Shown here: positions 23,370 through 30,503 of the stretch, in pieces
How positions within the stretch are numbered: the first letter of the stretch is position 1
How the letters are laid out: each line of letters starts with the position of its first letter
NCBI GenBank assembly: GCA_964470375.1
Contig: CAYYCP010000038.1
Span: 1-30,503 of the forward strand
Source of the DNA: CAYNQK01 sp964470375
GTDB taxonomy: Bacteria; Spirochaetota; Spirochaetia; Treponematales; JBGSOB01
DNA length: 30,503 bases
Direction of reading: 5' to 3'
Made by a program: the position numbers and the translations under genes
Notes under the pieces: generated by a model
The model's database searches: none
Told to the model about the DNA's origin: nothing
The model's input: the letters and a program-made list of their open reading frames with translations, nothing else

Positions 23370-25108
23370 TTACTTTTTCTTCCTATACATGCGGTAGTTT
23401 ATGAAGGGGAATATGTTATTACGCTNNNNNNNNNNNNNNNNNNNNNNNNNNNNNNNNNNNNNNNNNNNNNNNNNNNNNNNNNNNNNNNNNNNNNNNNNNN
23501 NNNNNNNNNNNNNNNNNNNNNNNNNTACTTTTTCTTCCTATACATGCGGTAGTTTATGAAGGGGAATATGTTATTACGCTTTTCCAGGCGGGTCAGCCAT
23601 TCCGTGGCTATGGCGTTGCGCGACAGCATGTCATAGATGCGGTTGAAGTTCGTCAGGGAATCCTCAAGCTGGGCACGGGCGAAGCCGGCTGAGGCCTCCG
23701 CACGCATCAGGAAGGGCCAATCCGAGGACTGGGCCAGAAGAACCTCGCGGGCGGCCTGATTGAGGGCACGCTCCTTAAGTCCGTTTTCATTGGGGAAGCG
23801 CTCAGCCAGCTCGATCATGCGCTGGGCGGCCTTGCCGATATGGCGCCAGACCCAGGCGTTGCCTCCCTCGGTCCATTGGCTGGAATACCCGTCATCGGAC
23901 CAGGAAGCAGCCTCCGGCTGGAGCATCTGCAGCTCGCCCTCGCCAGCCAGGTAATCGGAGGGGCTGAGGGATCGCAGCTCGGCCGGTCGCGAAGCAAGCT
24001 CGCGCAGCACGGCCTCCAACCAGGCGATGCCCTCGAACCACCAGTGCCCTAGGAGCTCCATGTCGTAGCAGCAGAGGGCCAGGGGCGGTCGCTCCATTTC
24101 GGCGGCGGCCAGGTTCAGGCCCAGGATCCTCTTGTATACGAAGTTGCTGGCGTGCTCGGCGGCCTGGGCCATGGCCAGGCTGCGGTCGTAGAGTTCCTGG
24201 CCGTCCCGGCCGATGGCCCTGTACTTGAAGCCTGTGGGCACGCGGGTCTTGCCGTCGGGAAGGAATTCGCGGACCTGGTCATCGGGCAGCTCGTAGCCCA
24301 GGTCGCGGTAGAAATCCCGGTAGCGCGGCGCGGCCGGGTAACCTTCCTTGGGGTCGCATACTGCAGATGCCGACTCGCGGTCGCGCGGAAAGACCACGAA
24401 ACCATTGGGGCAGCGGACCGGGGCGTAGGTGGCGGCGAAGGGGGCCGGCTCGCCCCACAGGACCGAACGCGGATCCACGATGGCGTAGGACAGGTTGTAG
24501 GACTTGAGGATACGCTCGAGGCGCGGGAAGTAGCCTAGGTGGGGCAGCCATAGGCCCTGGGGATTGCGCCCGAAATTCTTGCGGTGCGAAATCACCGCCG
24601 CCTCCACCTGGGCCGACAGCGACTCGGGAGAGTCGGCTAAAGCCGGCAGGAAGGCGTGGGTGGCGGTGGTCGTGATGAGTTCCAGACGGCCTTTTTTATA
24701 GAAGAAGTCGAAGCCTTTGAGGATGTTGCCGTCATATTCCTCCAGGTAGCTCTTGCGGGCGCCTTCGTAGAGCTCGGCGTACATGCGGGCTAAAGCCTGG
24801 CGGGGTAAGTCGTCACGGGCACGTTCGATCTCGCGGTCGGCGAAGCCTATCTGGCGCTCCAGGTAGGCGACGTAGCGCTCCTTGAGCAGGGTATCCGAGA
24901 GCATAGCCTGGAGGGTGGGCGATATGGAGACGGTCAGGCGGAAGGGCACCCTCTCGGACTCGAGTCGGCGCAGGGCGTCCAGGAAGGGTATGTAGCTCTC
25001 CGATAAGGCCTCGAAGAGCCAACGCTCCTCCAAGAAATCCGGATACTCGGGATGGCGGATGAAGGGCAGATGCGCGTGCAGCACCAAGGAAATGAAGTTC
25101 TGTCCCAT
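23370..25108 (-). CDS. GH57 family protein (1,4-alpha-glucan branching enzyme-like), split by an artificial gap
   Basis: The family normally makes alpha-1,6 branches in glycogen. Visible blocks are HAHLPFIRHP (11-20), GRLELITTTATHAFLP (140-154), WLPHLGYFP (187-195), YDMELLGHWWFEG with acid/base Asp349, and a C-terminal helical part with TEGGNAWVW. In active members the third block reads WLPEC, with Glu as nucleophile; here residue 190 is His (CAC at 24541-24539) and residue 191 is Leu. The protein may thus be inactive or altered. The gene runs through the 100-N gap. Joining the identical 55-bp flanks gives a TAA stop at 23372-23370 and a 527-aa protein ending MYRKKK. It starts 6 bp after the DUF4912 gene. 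Confidence 0.88.
23371..23580. other. Assembly gap of 100 N with identical 55-bp flanks
   Basis: Bases 23371-23425 and 23526-23580 are identical over all 55 positions and abut the N run (23426-23525) on each side. This is the pattern of two contigs sharing a k-mer-sized overlap that a scaffolder padded with N. Removing 155 bp joins the GH57 frame to its stop codon. Confidence 0.93.
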
Positions 25109-25114
25109 AGCCTA

Positions 25115-25822
25115 TCAGTCCCCGGCTGCTTCGACTGGTATGATGCGTCGGCAGTCCCCGGCGGGACGCTCGTCCTGGATCGTCTTGTAGAGACCTGCCA
25201 GCTCCATGAGGACCCGCGTGCGGCGGGGCAGACGGGCGAAATCCTCTGCGCGCCTGCGTCGAGGGGCGGTCACCACGTTGGAGCGCGCGATCAGCCGGCG
25301 CTCCTGCCCGCTCAGGGCGGCGATCTCGAAGACGTAGCCGGCTCCGTCCTCGGGAAGATTGACAAACCACTCGCCGTCCTCCGGCTGGACCTGGAATTCG
25401 AACCATGAGAGGGCGTTCTGAGGTTGATCCTGGGCACTGGCCAGTTCCAGCACACGGATGGAGAGCTGGCGCTGGTCGCCGTCGCGCAGGGCCAGGCGCT
25501 CTTCCTCGCGCAGGTCCCAATACAGGTAGGCCCATTCAGGATCACGCACCATGGCATGGATACAGTTCTCGCTGTATCGCTGGGGCAGCACCGCGGCCTG
25601 ATCGCTTTGATCGGCGTCCGCGGCCGCCTCGACTTCGGCTTTACGCAAATCCAGGCCGGTGACAGCCTGCTCCTGGGGCGAAGGCTCCTGGTCCTTGGCG
25701 GCCTCGAGGATCTCGCCGATGAGGAAAGGCCGCTCGAGCCCGCGCGGGATCTCCAGGCCAAGGGATTCGCCCAGCTTGAGGAGCTCGTCGTTGGACAATG
25801 CGTTCAGCGAATCGAGCGTCAT
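25115..25822 (-). CDS. DUF4912 domain protein
   Basis: About 235 aa. The N-terminal 40 residues (LNALSNDELLKLGESLGLEI) resemble a SAP or Rho-N-like helical motif. The DUF4912 core follows, with RYSENCIHAMVRDPEWAYLYWDLREEE, and later WFVNLPEDGAGYVFEI, a beta-sandwich-like fold that in related proteins is suspected to bind carbohydrate. Biochemical function is not established. The start is ATG 25822; a longer frame reading back through the N gap is an artefact. It stops 6 bp before the GH57 gene, and DUF4912 and GH57 genes are commonly neighbours in spirochaetes, so a shared role in glucan metabolism is plausible. Confidence 0.85.
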   Translation of the reverse strand: MTLDSLNALSNDELLKLGESLGLEIPRGLERPFLIGEILEAAKDQEPSPQEQAVTGLDLRKAEVEAAADADQSDQAAVLPQRYSENCIHAMVRDPEWAYLYWDLREEERLALRDGDQRQLSIRVLELASAQDQPQNALSWFEFQVQPEDGEWFVNLPEDGAGYVFEIAALSGQERRLIARSNVVTAPRRRRAEDFARLPRRTRVLMELAGLYKTIQDERPAGDCRRIIPVEAAGD

Positions 25823-25854
25823 GGCGCAATCATGGCGAGGAGGCTCCGGGCGTG

Positions 25855-27290
25855 TCAAGGCTGGACGCCCCGGGAGGCGGCCCCGCCTGAATCGCCGGCC
25901 GGCCCCTGGCCGCCCTGGCCGCGCTCCGGACGCTGCCGAGGCCTTCCGCCCTGATATCGCTCGCCTTGGGTCCGCTCGGTCTTGAAGCCGCCGCCTTTCC
26001 GGCCAGCCTGGCCCTGGGCGCCCCCCCGCCTCCCGCCATGGCGNNNNNNNNNNNNNNNNNNNNNNNNNNNNNNNNNNNNNNNNNNNNNNNNNNNNNNNNN
26101 NNNNNNNNNNNNNNNNNNNNNNNNNNNNNNNNNNNNNNNNNNNCGCCGCCTTTCCGGCCAGCCTGGCCCTGGGCGCCCCCCCGCCTCCCGCCATGGCGGC
26201 GGCGGCCGCCGCCCTCCTCCTCATCGCGTGGGCGTAGGTGACTTTGCATGAGGGGAATACCCCGGCGTCTGAAGACATAGCGAACGGCGCACTCTATCTC
26301 CAGGCGCGGGAGATTCATCGGGCTGAGAGCTGCACGAGCCGCCTGGACGGCCGCGGGGTAGGCTTCCACCGGGTCTTGGGACCAGTCGACTGCATCCCCG
26401 ATGAGGATGTCCAAGAGGTAGGTTAGTCTATCGCCAAGACGGGCCTCCGCATCACGTGAAGCCTTCGCATCCAGCCGTCCCAGGGCTTCCAGGAAAGACC
26501 GCCTGAAGGCAGGCGAGCGGCAGCGCTCGGCGGCCTCGGGCAGGATGTAGCCCAGAAGCTTGAGGCGGATCAGGTTATCGAAAATGCCCTTGGCCCGGCC
26601 CGATGCCAGTATCTTGGAGAGCTCCTCCGACAGACGCGAGACCGAGGCCCCGGCCAGGAGGCGCGACTGGGCGCGGATTGAGGCGGCCAAGCCCAGGGGG
26701 ATGCGGAAGCCCGAACCGGCGGCGTATTTTGCCGCCCTCAGCATGCGCACCGGATCCTCCCGGAAGATGCGCCGCATGGGGATGAGGGGCCTGATGATCC
26801 GTCGCCTGATATCGCCGAGTCCGCCCACATAATCCACGAGGGTCTCTTCCTTGGGGTCGTAGTACAGGGCGTTCATGGTGAAGTCGCGGCGCTGGACATC
26901 CTCATCCATGCTCCCGTAGTCATTGCCCACCGAACCGTCCCTCTGGGAGCGGAATGTAGCTACCTCGTAGATGCGCTTGTCGAAAAAAATATGCACCAGG
27001 CGGAATCGCCGGCCGATGATGCGCGCGTTCCAGAAGAGCTTTTTGATCCGTCCGGGAGTTGCGTCGGTGACGATGTCGAAGTCCTTGGGGGTCTTGCCCA
27101 CCAGGAGGTCGCGCACCGCCCCCCCGACGATATAGGCCTGGTGGCCGGAGGCCTTCAGGCGCTCGATGATCTTGACAGCCTCGGGGGCTATGGCTGAGCG
27201 CGGGATACCGTGCTCAGCGAGCTGGTACACCAGGGCTTTCTTCTTGAGGCCGCCGTCCTGGCCGGCGCTGTAACGAACGAGCAAGTACAC
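25855..27290 (-). CDS. pcnB: Poly(A) polymerase / tRNA nucleotidyltransferase family protein, split by an artificial gap
   Basis: A class II nucleotidyltransferase: GGAVRDLL (56-63), catalytic Asp70/Asp72 in KDFDIVT, and RRDFTMNALYY (134-144). ARIIGRRFRLVHIFF closely resembles the poly(A)-polymerase-specific block of E. coli PcnB, so 3' polyadenylation is the best guess, though CCA addition cannot be excluded. Joining the identical 55-bp flanks of the N gap shifts the frame and yields a TGA at 25857-25855 and a 426-aa protein. Its Gly/Arg/Gln-rich tail of about 75 residues resembles a disordered RNA-binding tail. The frame begins with GTG 27290, but GAGAGG with a 5-nt spacer favours TTG 27284. 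Confidence 0.85.
25989..26198. other. Second assembly gap of 100 N with identical 55-bp flanks
   Basis: Bases 25989-26043 and 26144-26198 are identical over 55 positions and bracket the N run at 26044-26143. The flank length is exactly that of the first gap, which points to one assembler k-mer size. As it stands, the gap creates false frames: a 486-aa pcnB reading and a 387-aa DUF4912 reading. Confidence 0.93.
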
Positions 27291-27345
27291 CTCTCAGATC
27301 AGATGGGCCGGATGCCGGGAGTATAGCCCCAAGCGGGCCGGATGC

Positions 27346-28290
27346 TCAATCGGTCTTCCGCCCCCCCAGATGATCCTCCAGCCAGGCCAGGAGCTCGGCC
27401 ATGACCTGGCCTCGGTTGGTCTCATTGAGACATTCATGGCGGGCCCCCGGGTAGACCCGCAACTGGACATCATCCATACCCTGGCGCCGGTAGGCCTCAA
27501 CCAGCCTGTTCAGGTAGCCGGGGGCCGCCCCGACCGGGTCCATGGAGCCGGAAAAGAGGTAGACGGGCAAGCCGCGCGGAATGGCCGCCATGGTCGCCGG
27601 GCGGTGGATCCAGGAAAGGCACTCGGCCAAGGACAGATAAAAGGAAACCGGGCAGATGAAGGCGCACAGGGGGTCGCGCATGAAGGCGTCGACCTCGTTC
27701 TGATCCCGCGAGAGCCAGTCATAGGGAGTTCGGGCGGGGCGAAAGGCGCGATTATAGGAGCCCACAGCCATCGCGTGTAGGAAGGGCGAGCGCGCCGCGG
27801 GCCCTCTCAGGGCCGATACCAGACGGCCCAGGGGAACCCCTAAGCCCACCAGGGGATTCCCTGGCCCGGCCGTACCCGAGAGGATGGCCCCGGCGTACTC
27901 CCCGCCTCGCCGGGCCATGATGCCCTGGACGATGAAAGAACCCATCGAGTGGCCCATAAGGAAGACAGGCAGGCCTGGCCGGAGCGCATTGATCCGGCGG
28001 GTGAGCTCCTCGGCGTCCGACATGGCCAGAAAGAGGCCGCCCCGAGCGCCCATGAAGCCAAGGTGTGCAGGATCAGCGGCGCTAAGGCCATGGCCTCGGT
28101 GATCGGGGGCCCAGGTCTCGATGCCGGCCGGGGAGAGGTAGGCTGCCAGGCGGGCGTAGCGACCCGAATGTTCGGACATGCCATGGAGGACGATGAGGAC
28201 AGCTCGCGGCCGGTCCATCTCGGAAGAGAAACGCCTGACCGCGATGCGCGTTCCGTCCTCGGCCAGGAAATCCTCGCGGGTCTCGGTCAT
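27346..28290 (-). CDS. Alpha/beta hydrolase, monoacylglycerol lipase-like
   Basis: About 314 aa. Early VLIVLHGMSEHSGRY is the oxyanion and HG block of the monoacylglycerol lipase/lysophospholipase (Hydrolase_4) family, followed by APDHRGHGLS. The catalytic triad can be read as Ser115 in GHSMG, Asp251 in SGSMDPVG and His285 in GARHECLNE. It probably hydrolyses ester bonds in monoglycerides or lysophospholipids in the cytoplasm; there is no signal peptide. The start at 28290 has GGAGG with a 5-nt spacer, so the longer frame to 28389 is rejected. It follows the pseudouridine synthase gene by 22 bp, probably on one transcript. Confidence 0.92.
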   Translation of the reverse strand: MTETREDFLAEDGTRIAVRRFSSEMDRPRAVLIVLHGMSEHSGRYARLAAYLSPAGIETWAPDHRGHGLSAADPAHLGFMGARGGLFLAMSDAEELTRRINALRPGLPVFLMGHSMGSFIVQGIMARRGGEYAGAILSGTAGPGNPLVGLGVPLGRLVSALRGPAARSPFLHAMAVGSYNRAFRPARTPYDWLSRDQNEVDAFMRDPLCAFICPVSFYLSLAECLSWIHRPATMAAIPRGLPVYLFSGSMDPVGAAPGYLNRLVEAYRRQGMDDVQLRVYPGARHECLNETNRGQVMAELLAWLEDHLGGRKTD

Positions 28291-28312
28291 AGATACCTCC
28301 GGGGCCTTCATT

Positions 28313-29089
28313 TTACCAGTCCATCGGCGAAGGCGGTAGCGTCTCCCCGAGACCTCCCGCGGCGATACCCAGGTAATCGCGCGGATCACCGAAGCATTCG
28401 GGCAGGCGGGATTCTATGCGCATGCTCCGGCCGTCCGCAGGATGAGGAAAGGTCAGAGCCCTGGCGTGCAGCATGAGCCTTCCGCCTTCACGCCACCCAG
28501 GCTGGTAGAGTGGGTCGCCCTGGATAGGCAAACCGATCCAGGACAGGTGGGCCCTGAGTTGATGGCGAAAGCCCCTTGACAGGGCCAAGCCCAGACAGAT
28601 GCCCCCGTCAGGGCGCCGTAGCATGGAGGTGACGCGGCTTTCGTAGACCGGGGATGAGGGATCGAGATCAGGCCCGATGGGGGCTACCCGTGCTCCGCGC
28701 GGCCCGTATGCCCGGAAGGCGGAGCGTATCCTCCCCTGTCGGTTGGCTTGGCCCCTCTCCGGCCTTGCGCCTGCGGCCCCGCCCTCCGCGCGCAGGCAGA
28801 GGGCGGCGTATTCCTTGATGAAGGCCCCCTCATCCTGGGAGTGCAGGAGACCCTGCATGGCCTCCTCATGAAGGGCGATGAGGACAAGGCCCGAGGTATC
28901 CGAGTCCAGGCGATGGAGGAGTCCCGCCTCCCATGGACGCCGCCCGGACGCCAGGGTAAGCCCGGGCCTCTCGGACCTGAGCGCCGAGAGGAGGTCAGGC
29001 CCCCCCCCTCGCGGGAGGGGTGCGCTATGCATCCCGGCCGGCTTTTCCATGGCCAGGATAGACTCGTCCTCGTAGAGGATCCTCAGCAT
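28313..29089 (-). CDS. RluA family pseudouridine synthase
   Basis: About 258 aa. It isomerises a uridine in rRNA or tRNA to pseudouridine. ILYEDESILAMEKPAGMHSAPL is the family start, HRLDSDTSG (59-67) holds catalytic Asp62, and GFRHQLRAHLSWIGLPIQGDPLY is the conserved RNA-binding block. There is no N-terminal S4 domain, so it resembles RluA/RluC-like short forms; the target uridine is not predictable. The open frame reaches 29281, but the extra 64 residues are Ala-rich and run across the divergent gene, so ATG 29089 is chosen. It is divergent from the exported protein at 29169. Confidence 0.9.
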   Translation of the reverse strand: MLRILYEDESILAMEKPAGMHSAPLPRGGGPDLLSALRSERPGLTLASGRRPWEAGLLHRLDSDTSGLVLIALHEEAMQGLLHSQDEGAFIKEYAALCLRAEGGAAGARPERGQANRQGRIRSAFRAYGPRGARVAPIGPDLDPSSPVYESRVTSMLRRPDGGICLGLALSRGFRHQLRAHLSWIGLPIQGDPLYQPGWREGGRLMLHARALTFPHPADGRSMRIESRLPECFGDPRDYLGIAAGGLGETLPPSPMDW

Positions 29090-29168
29090 AGATCGATAGT
29101 AGCACCTCGAGAGGAGAGCCTCAATTGCGGGCGGGCGGGGGCCGATAATGAGGAAGGGGATCATCGGA

Positions 29169-29762
29169 ATGAGACAATACGCAGCTCGCGCGGCGGCAGC
29201 AATCGCCCTGGCCTTTATAGCCTCCTCGGCCGCGGCCCAAGCCGCTCCGACCCAGCCCGCCGCTCCGCCCCCAGCCGACACCGTCGCGGCCGGCAGGCAG
29301 GAGCTACCGAAGGGCTTCAGGGGCTACGAGCTGGGCATGGACATAGAGGCGGTCAAGGAGATCCTCAAATCCGATCCCCTCCTGGCCTACGCGGGCGACC
29401 CTGACGTATCGCTTCTCCCCCTGGACAAGGGCAGCCTCATCGATGTCCAGGGCGACACATACATCAAGCGGGCCAGCTTCCAGTTCCGCGGAGGCGTCCT
29501 GTGGGCCATGGTGTTCTCCCTGGATCCCCGGCTCATGGACTATTTTTCGGTCTTCACGGCCATGCAGGCCAAGTACGGCCAGCCCGGGCAGATTTCGCCC
29601 GCGGAGACGGTCTGGGAGGACGGGGCGGTGCGTATCTCCATCGAACGGCCGGTCAGCGTCAAATACCTAGATGTAGCCGTCCTGGAGGAACTGCGCGCAC
29701 AGGCCGGCATAGAGAAATCCCTAAGCGAGATCAGACGCGCGGAATTCCTCAAGGAATTCTGA
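29169..29762 (+). CDS. Exported protein of unknown function, 197 aa
   Basis: A Sec signal peptide is clear: basic MRQYAARAA, then a hydrophobic AIALAFIASSAAA with likely cleavage near AQA. A Pro/Ala linker follows and then a domain with GFRGYELGMDIEAVKEILKSD, a repeated Tyr/Asp-rich beta part (GDPDVSLLPLDKGS) and RASFQFRGGVLWAMVFSLDP. The domain suggests a small periplasmic or outer-envelope protein; I cannot name the family. ATG 29169 is chosen because AAGGGGA lies 8 nt upstream and the signal peptide fits; the ATG at 29148 would add seven hydrophilic residues. Convergent with the exonuclease gene. Confidence 0.8.
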   Translation: MRQYAARAAAAIALAFIASSAAAQAAPTQPAAPPPADTVAAGRQELPKGFRGYELGMDIEAVKEILKSDPLLAYAGDPDVSLLPLDKGSLIDVQGDTYIKRASFQFRGGVLWAMVFSLDPRLMDYFSVFTAMQAKYGQPGQISPAETVWEDGAVRISIERPVSVKYLDVAVLEELRAQAGIEKSLSEIRRAEFLKEF

Positions 29763-29794
29763 GCGCTTCCGGCCGGGTCCGAAGGCTGGTCGCC

Positions 29795-30400
29795 TTACCC
29801 GACATGCCCCGACCGCAGAGCCTCCCTTTCCCTCCATCGCTCCACGCACTTCATGAAAAGGCGCATGCAGGTGTAGGCATCGTCCAGGGCCCGGTGGGCG
29901 CTGCCGGGATCGATGCCGAAGGCCCGCGCCAGGTCCTGGAGGCCGTAGCGCGGGAGGCCCGGAAAGGCGTCGCGGGCCAGGAGACGCGTGTCGAAGGCCG
30001 GATTTGCAGGCTTGGCGGCGGCGGCCCGCTCAGCCGCGGCGTAGAGGAAGGAAAGGTCAAAGGGCGCGTTGTGCGCCACCAAGCCGGCTCCGCCCAGGAA
30101 GGCCAGGAATCCGGGCAGGGCCAGCTCCACCGGTTCAAGCCCGCGCACCATCTCGTTACTGATGCCGGAGACGGCCTGGGCGTCCTCGCTGATGGGGATG
30201 CCCGGGTCGCACAGCAGCGAGAATTCCTCCAGTTCACCCTCTTTCGAAAACTTCACCGCGCCGAATTCGCAGATGCGGTCCTTGTCCGGGTAGAGTCCGG
30301 TGGTCTCGAAGTCCAGGGCAACGAAGACCTCGCCCGCATCCAGTCGCGCAGCCGCCTGCGGCAGGGGCAGGGTGTCGATCCAGGCCCGCCTAGCTACCAT
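29795..30400 (-). CDS. DnaQ-like 3'-5' exonuclease (DNA polymerase III epsilon-type)
   Basis: 201 aa. A DEDDh exonuclease with Asp30 and Glu32 in ALDFETTG, Asp115 in AHNAPFD, His169 and Asp173 in HRALDDA. VSGISNEMVRG is the typical second block. It removes nucleotides from 3' ends of single-stranded DNA or RNA; it could proofread with DNA polymerase III or act as a stand-alone exonuclease, since free DnaQ-like proteins are common. There is no clamp-binding or polymerase-binding tail that I can name. The start at 30400 overlaps the stop of the preceding gene by 11 bp, suggesting an operon. Confidence 0.92.
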   Translation of the reverse strand: MVARRAWIDTLPLPQAAARLDAGEVFVALDFETTGLYPDKDRICEFGAVKFSKEGELEEFSLLCDPGIPISEDAQAVSGISNEMVRGLEPVELALPGFLAFLGGAGLVAHNAPFDLSFLYAAAERAAAAKPANPAFDTRLLARDAFPGLPRYGLQDLARAFGIDPGSAHRALDDAYTCMRLFMKCVERWREREALRSGHVG

Positions 30401-30503
30401 AGAATCCCAATATGGCCTCCAAGTCAGCCTTGATGGCCTCGGCCTTGGCCTTGGCGGCCGCCTTGGCGGCCTCCAGTCCGTCTTCGGTCCCGGCCCGCAC
30501 GCA
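30390..30503 (-). CDS. C-terminal end of an unidentified protein, cut by window edge
   Basis: The minus strand is open from the window edge to TAG at 30392-30390, giving 37 residues that end KADLEAILGFYGS. The fragment is Ala/Lys/Glu-rich and clearly helical (AAKAAAKAKAEAIKADLEAI). It is too short to name. The stop lies inside the start of the exonuclease gene, an overlap seen in co-transcribed genes. Confidence 0.6.
   Translation of the reverse strand, partial: CVRAGTEDGLEAAKAAAKAKAEAIKADLEAILGFYGS

Noticed and set aside
25115..26278. 387-aa reading of the DUF4912 gene across the N gap
   Set aside because: The extension is antisense-like, Arg/Gly/Ala-rich sequence that exists only because the gap changes the frame. 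The DUF4912 protein starts at 25822.
25830..27290. 486-aa reading of the PcnB-type gene across the N gap
   Set aside because: The last 70 residues come from the wrong frame. After removing the duplicated 55 bp plus 100 N, the gene ends at 25855.

Overview
The window is a GC-rich bacterial scaffold with tightly packed genes. It most likely comes from an anaerobic spirochaete (Spirochaetales/Treponematales type), and very likely from a metagenome or draft assembly. The lineage call is an inference. It rests on the DUF4912 plus GH57 gene pair beside a poly(A)-polymerase-type nucleotidyltransferase, ferredoxin-dependent 2-oxoacid oxidation, a dedicated BioY-EcfA-EcfT biotin importer, and the general style of the small conserved proteins. 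No rRNA or other decisive marker is present. Two runs of 100 N (23426-23525 and 26044-26143) are each flanked by exactly the same 55 bases on both sides. They are best read as unmerged contig overlaps, not missing DNA.

Layout. 1-590: end of an HD-GYP phosphodiesterase gene. 619-1884: two uncharacterised genes on the minus strand. 1946-5034: a biotin operon (birA-bioY-ecfA-ecfT, minus strand) behind a TTGACA element and a GTTAACC/GGTTAAC palindrome, the expected BirA operator. 5101-5258: a tRNA-Met(CAT) gene with its own promoter and intrinsic terminator. 5282-6307: M48 metalloprotease. 6471-7142: methyltransferase with a zinc ribbon. 7116-9856: a TetR regulator divergent from an ABC-2 exporter (ATPase plus permease), with a nested palindrome between them. 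9911-10702: GNAT acetyltransferase. 10751-13528: 2-oxoacid:ferredoxin oxidoreductase operon (ferredoxin, alpha, fused beta-gamma). 13753-14310: an unknown protein with a Lys/Ala/Pro-rich N-terminus. 14359-16108: a dihydrolipoamide-dehydrogenase-like flavoprotein with a 103-residue unknown partner. 16132-18462: polar amino acid ABC importer. 18648-23136: purB-guaB-guaA. 23138-23369: a hairpin-bearing 69-70 bp repeat array. 23370-25108: GH57 protein. 25115-25822: DUF4912 protein. 25855-27290: pcnB-type nucleotidyltransferase. 27346-28290: monoacylglycerol-lipase-like hydrolase. 28313-29089: RluA-type pseudouridine synthase. 29169-29762: exported protein of unknown function. 29795-30400: DnaQ-like exonuclease. 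30390-30503: the last 37 residues of another minus-strand gene.

How the genes fit together. Biotin uptake and ligation are encoded in one autoregulated operon, with no biotin synthesis genes in view, which suggests scavenging. The oxidoreductase operon fits anaerobic oxidation of 2-oxoacids with ferredoxin as acceptor, and the amino acid importer could supply carbon and nitrogen. purB, guaB and guaA cover the late steps from adenylosuccinate and IMP to AMP and GMP. The exporter and its TetR regulator form a self-contained inducible efflux module.

Most worth a second look: the hairpin repeat array after guaA, whose stems change sequence but stay paired; a GH57 protein whose catalytic glutamate position is histidine; a dyad placing the ferredoxin AUG in a hairpin loop, with a competing upstream arm; the BirA and TetR operators; and the two artificial gaps, whose repair restores both affected reading frames.
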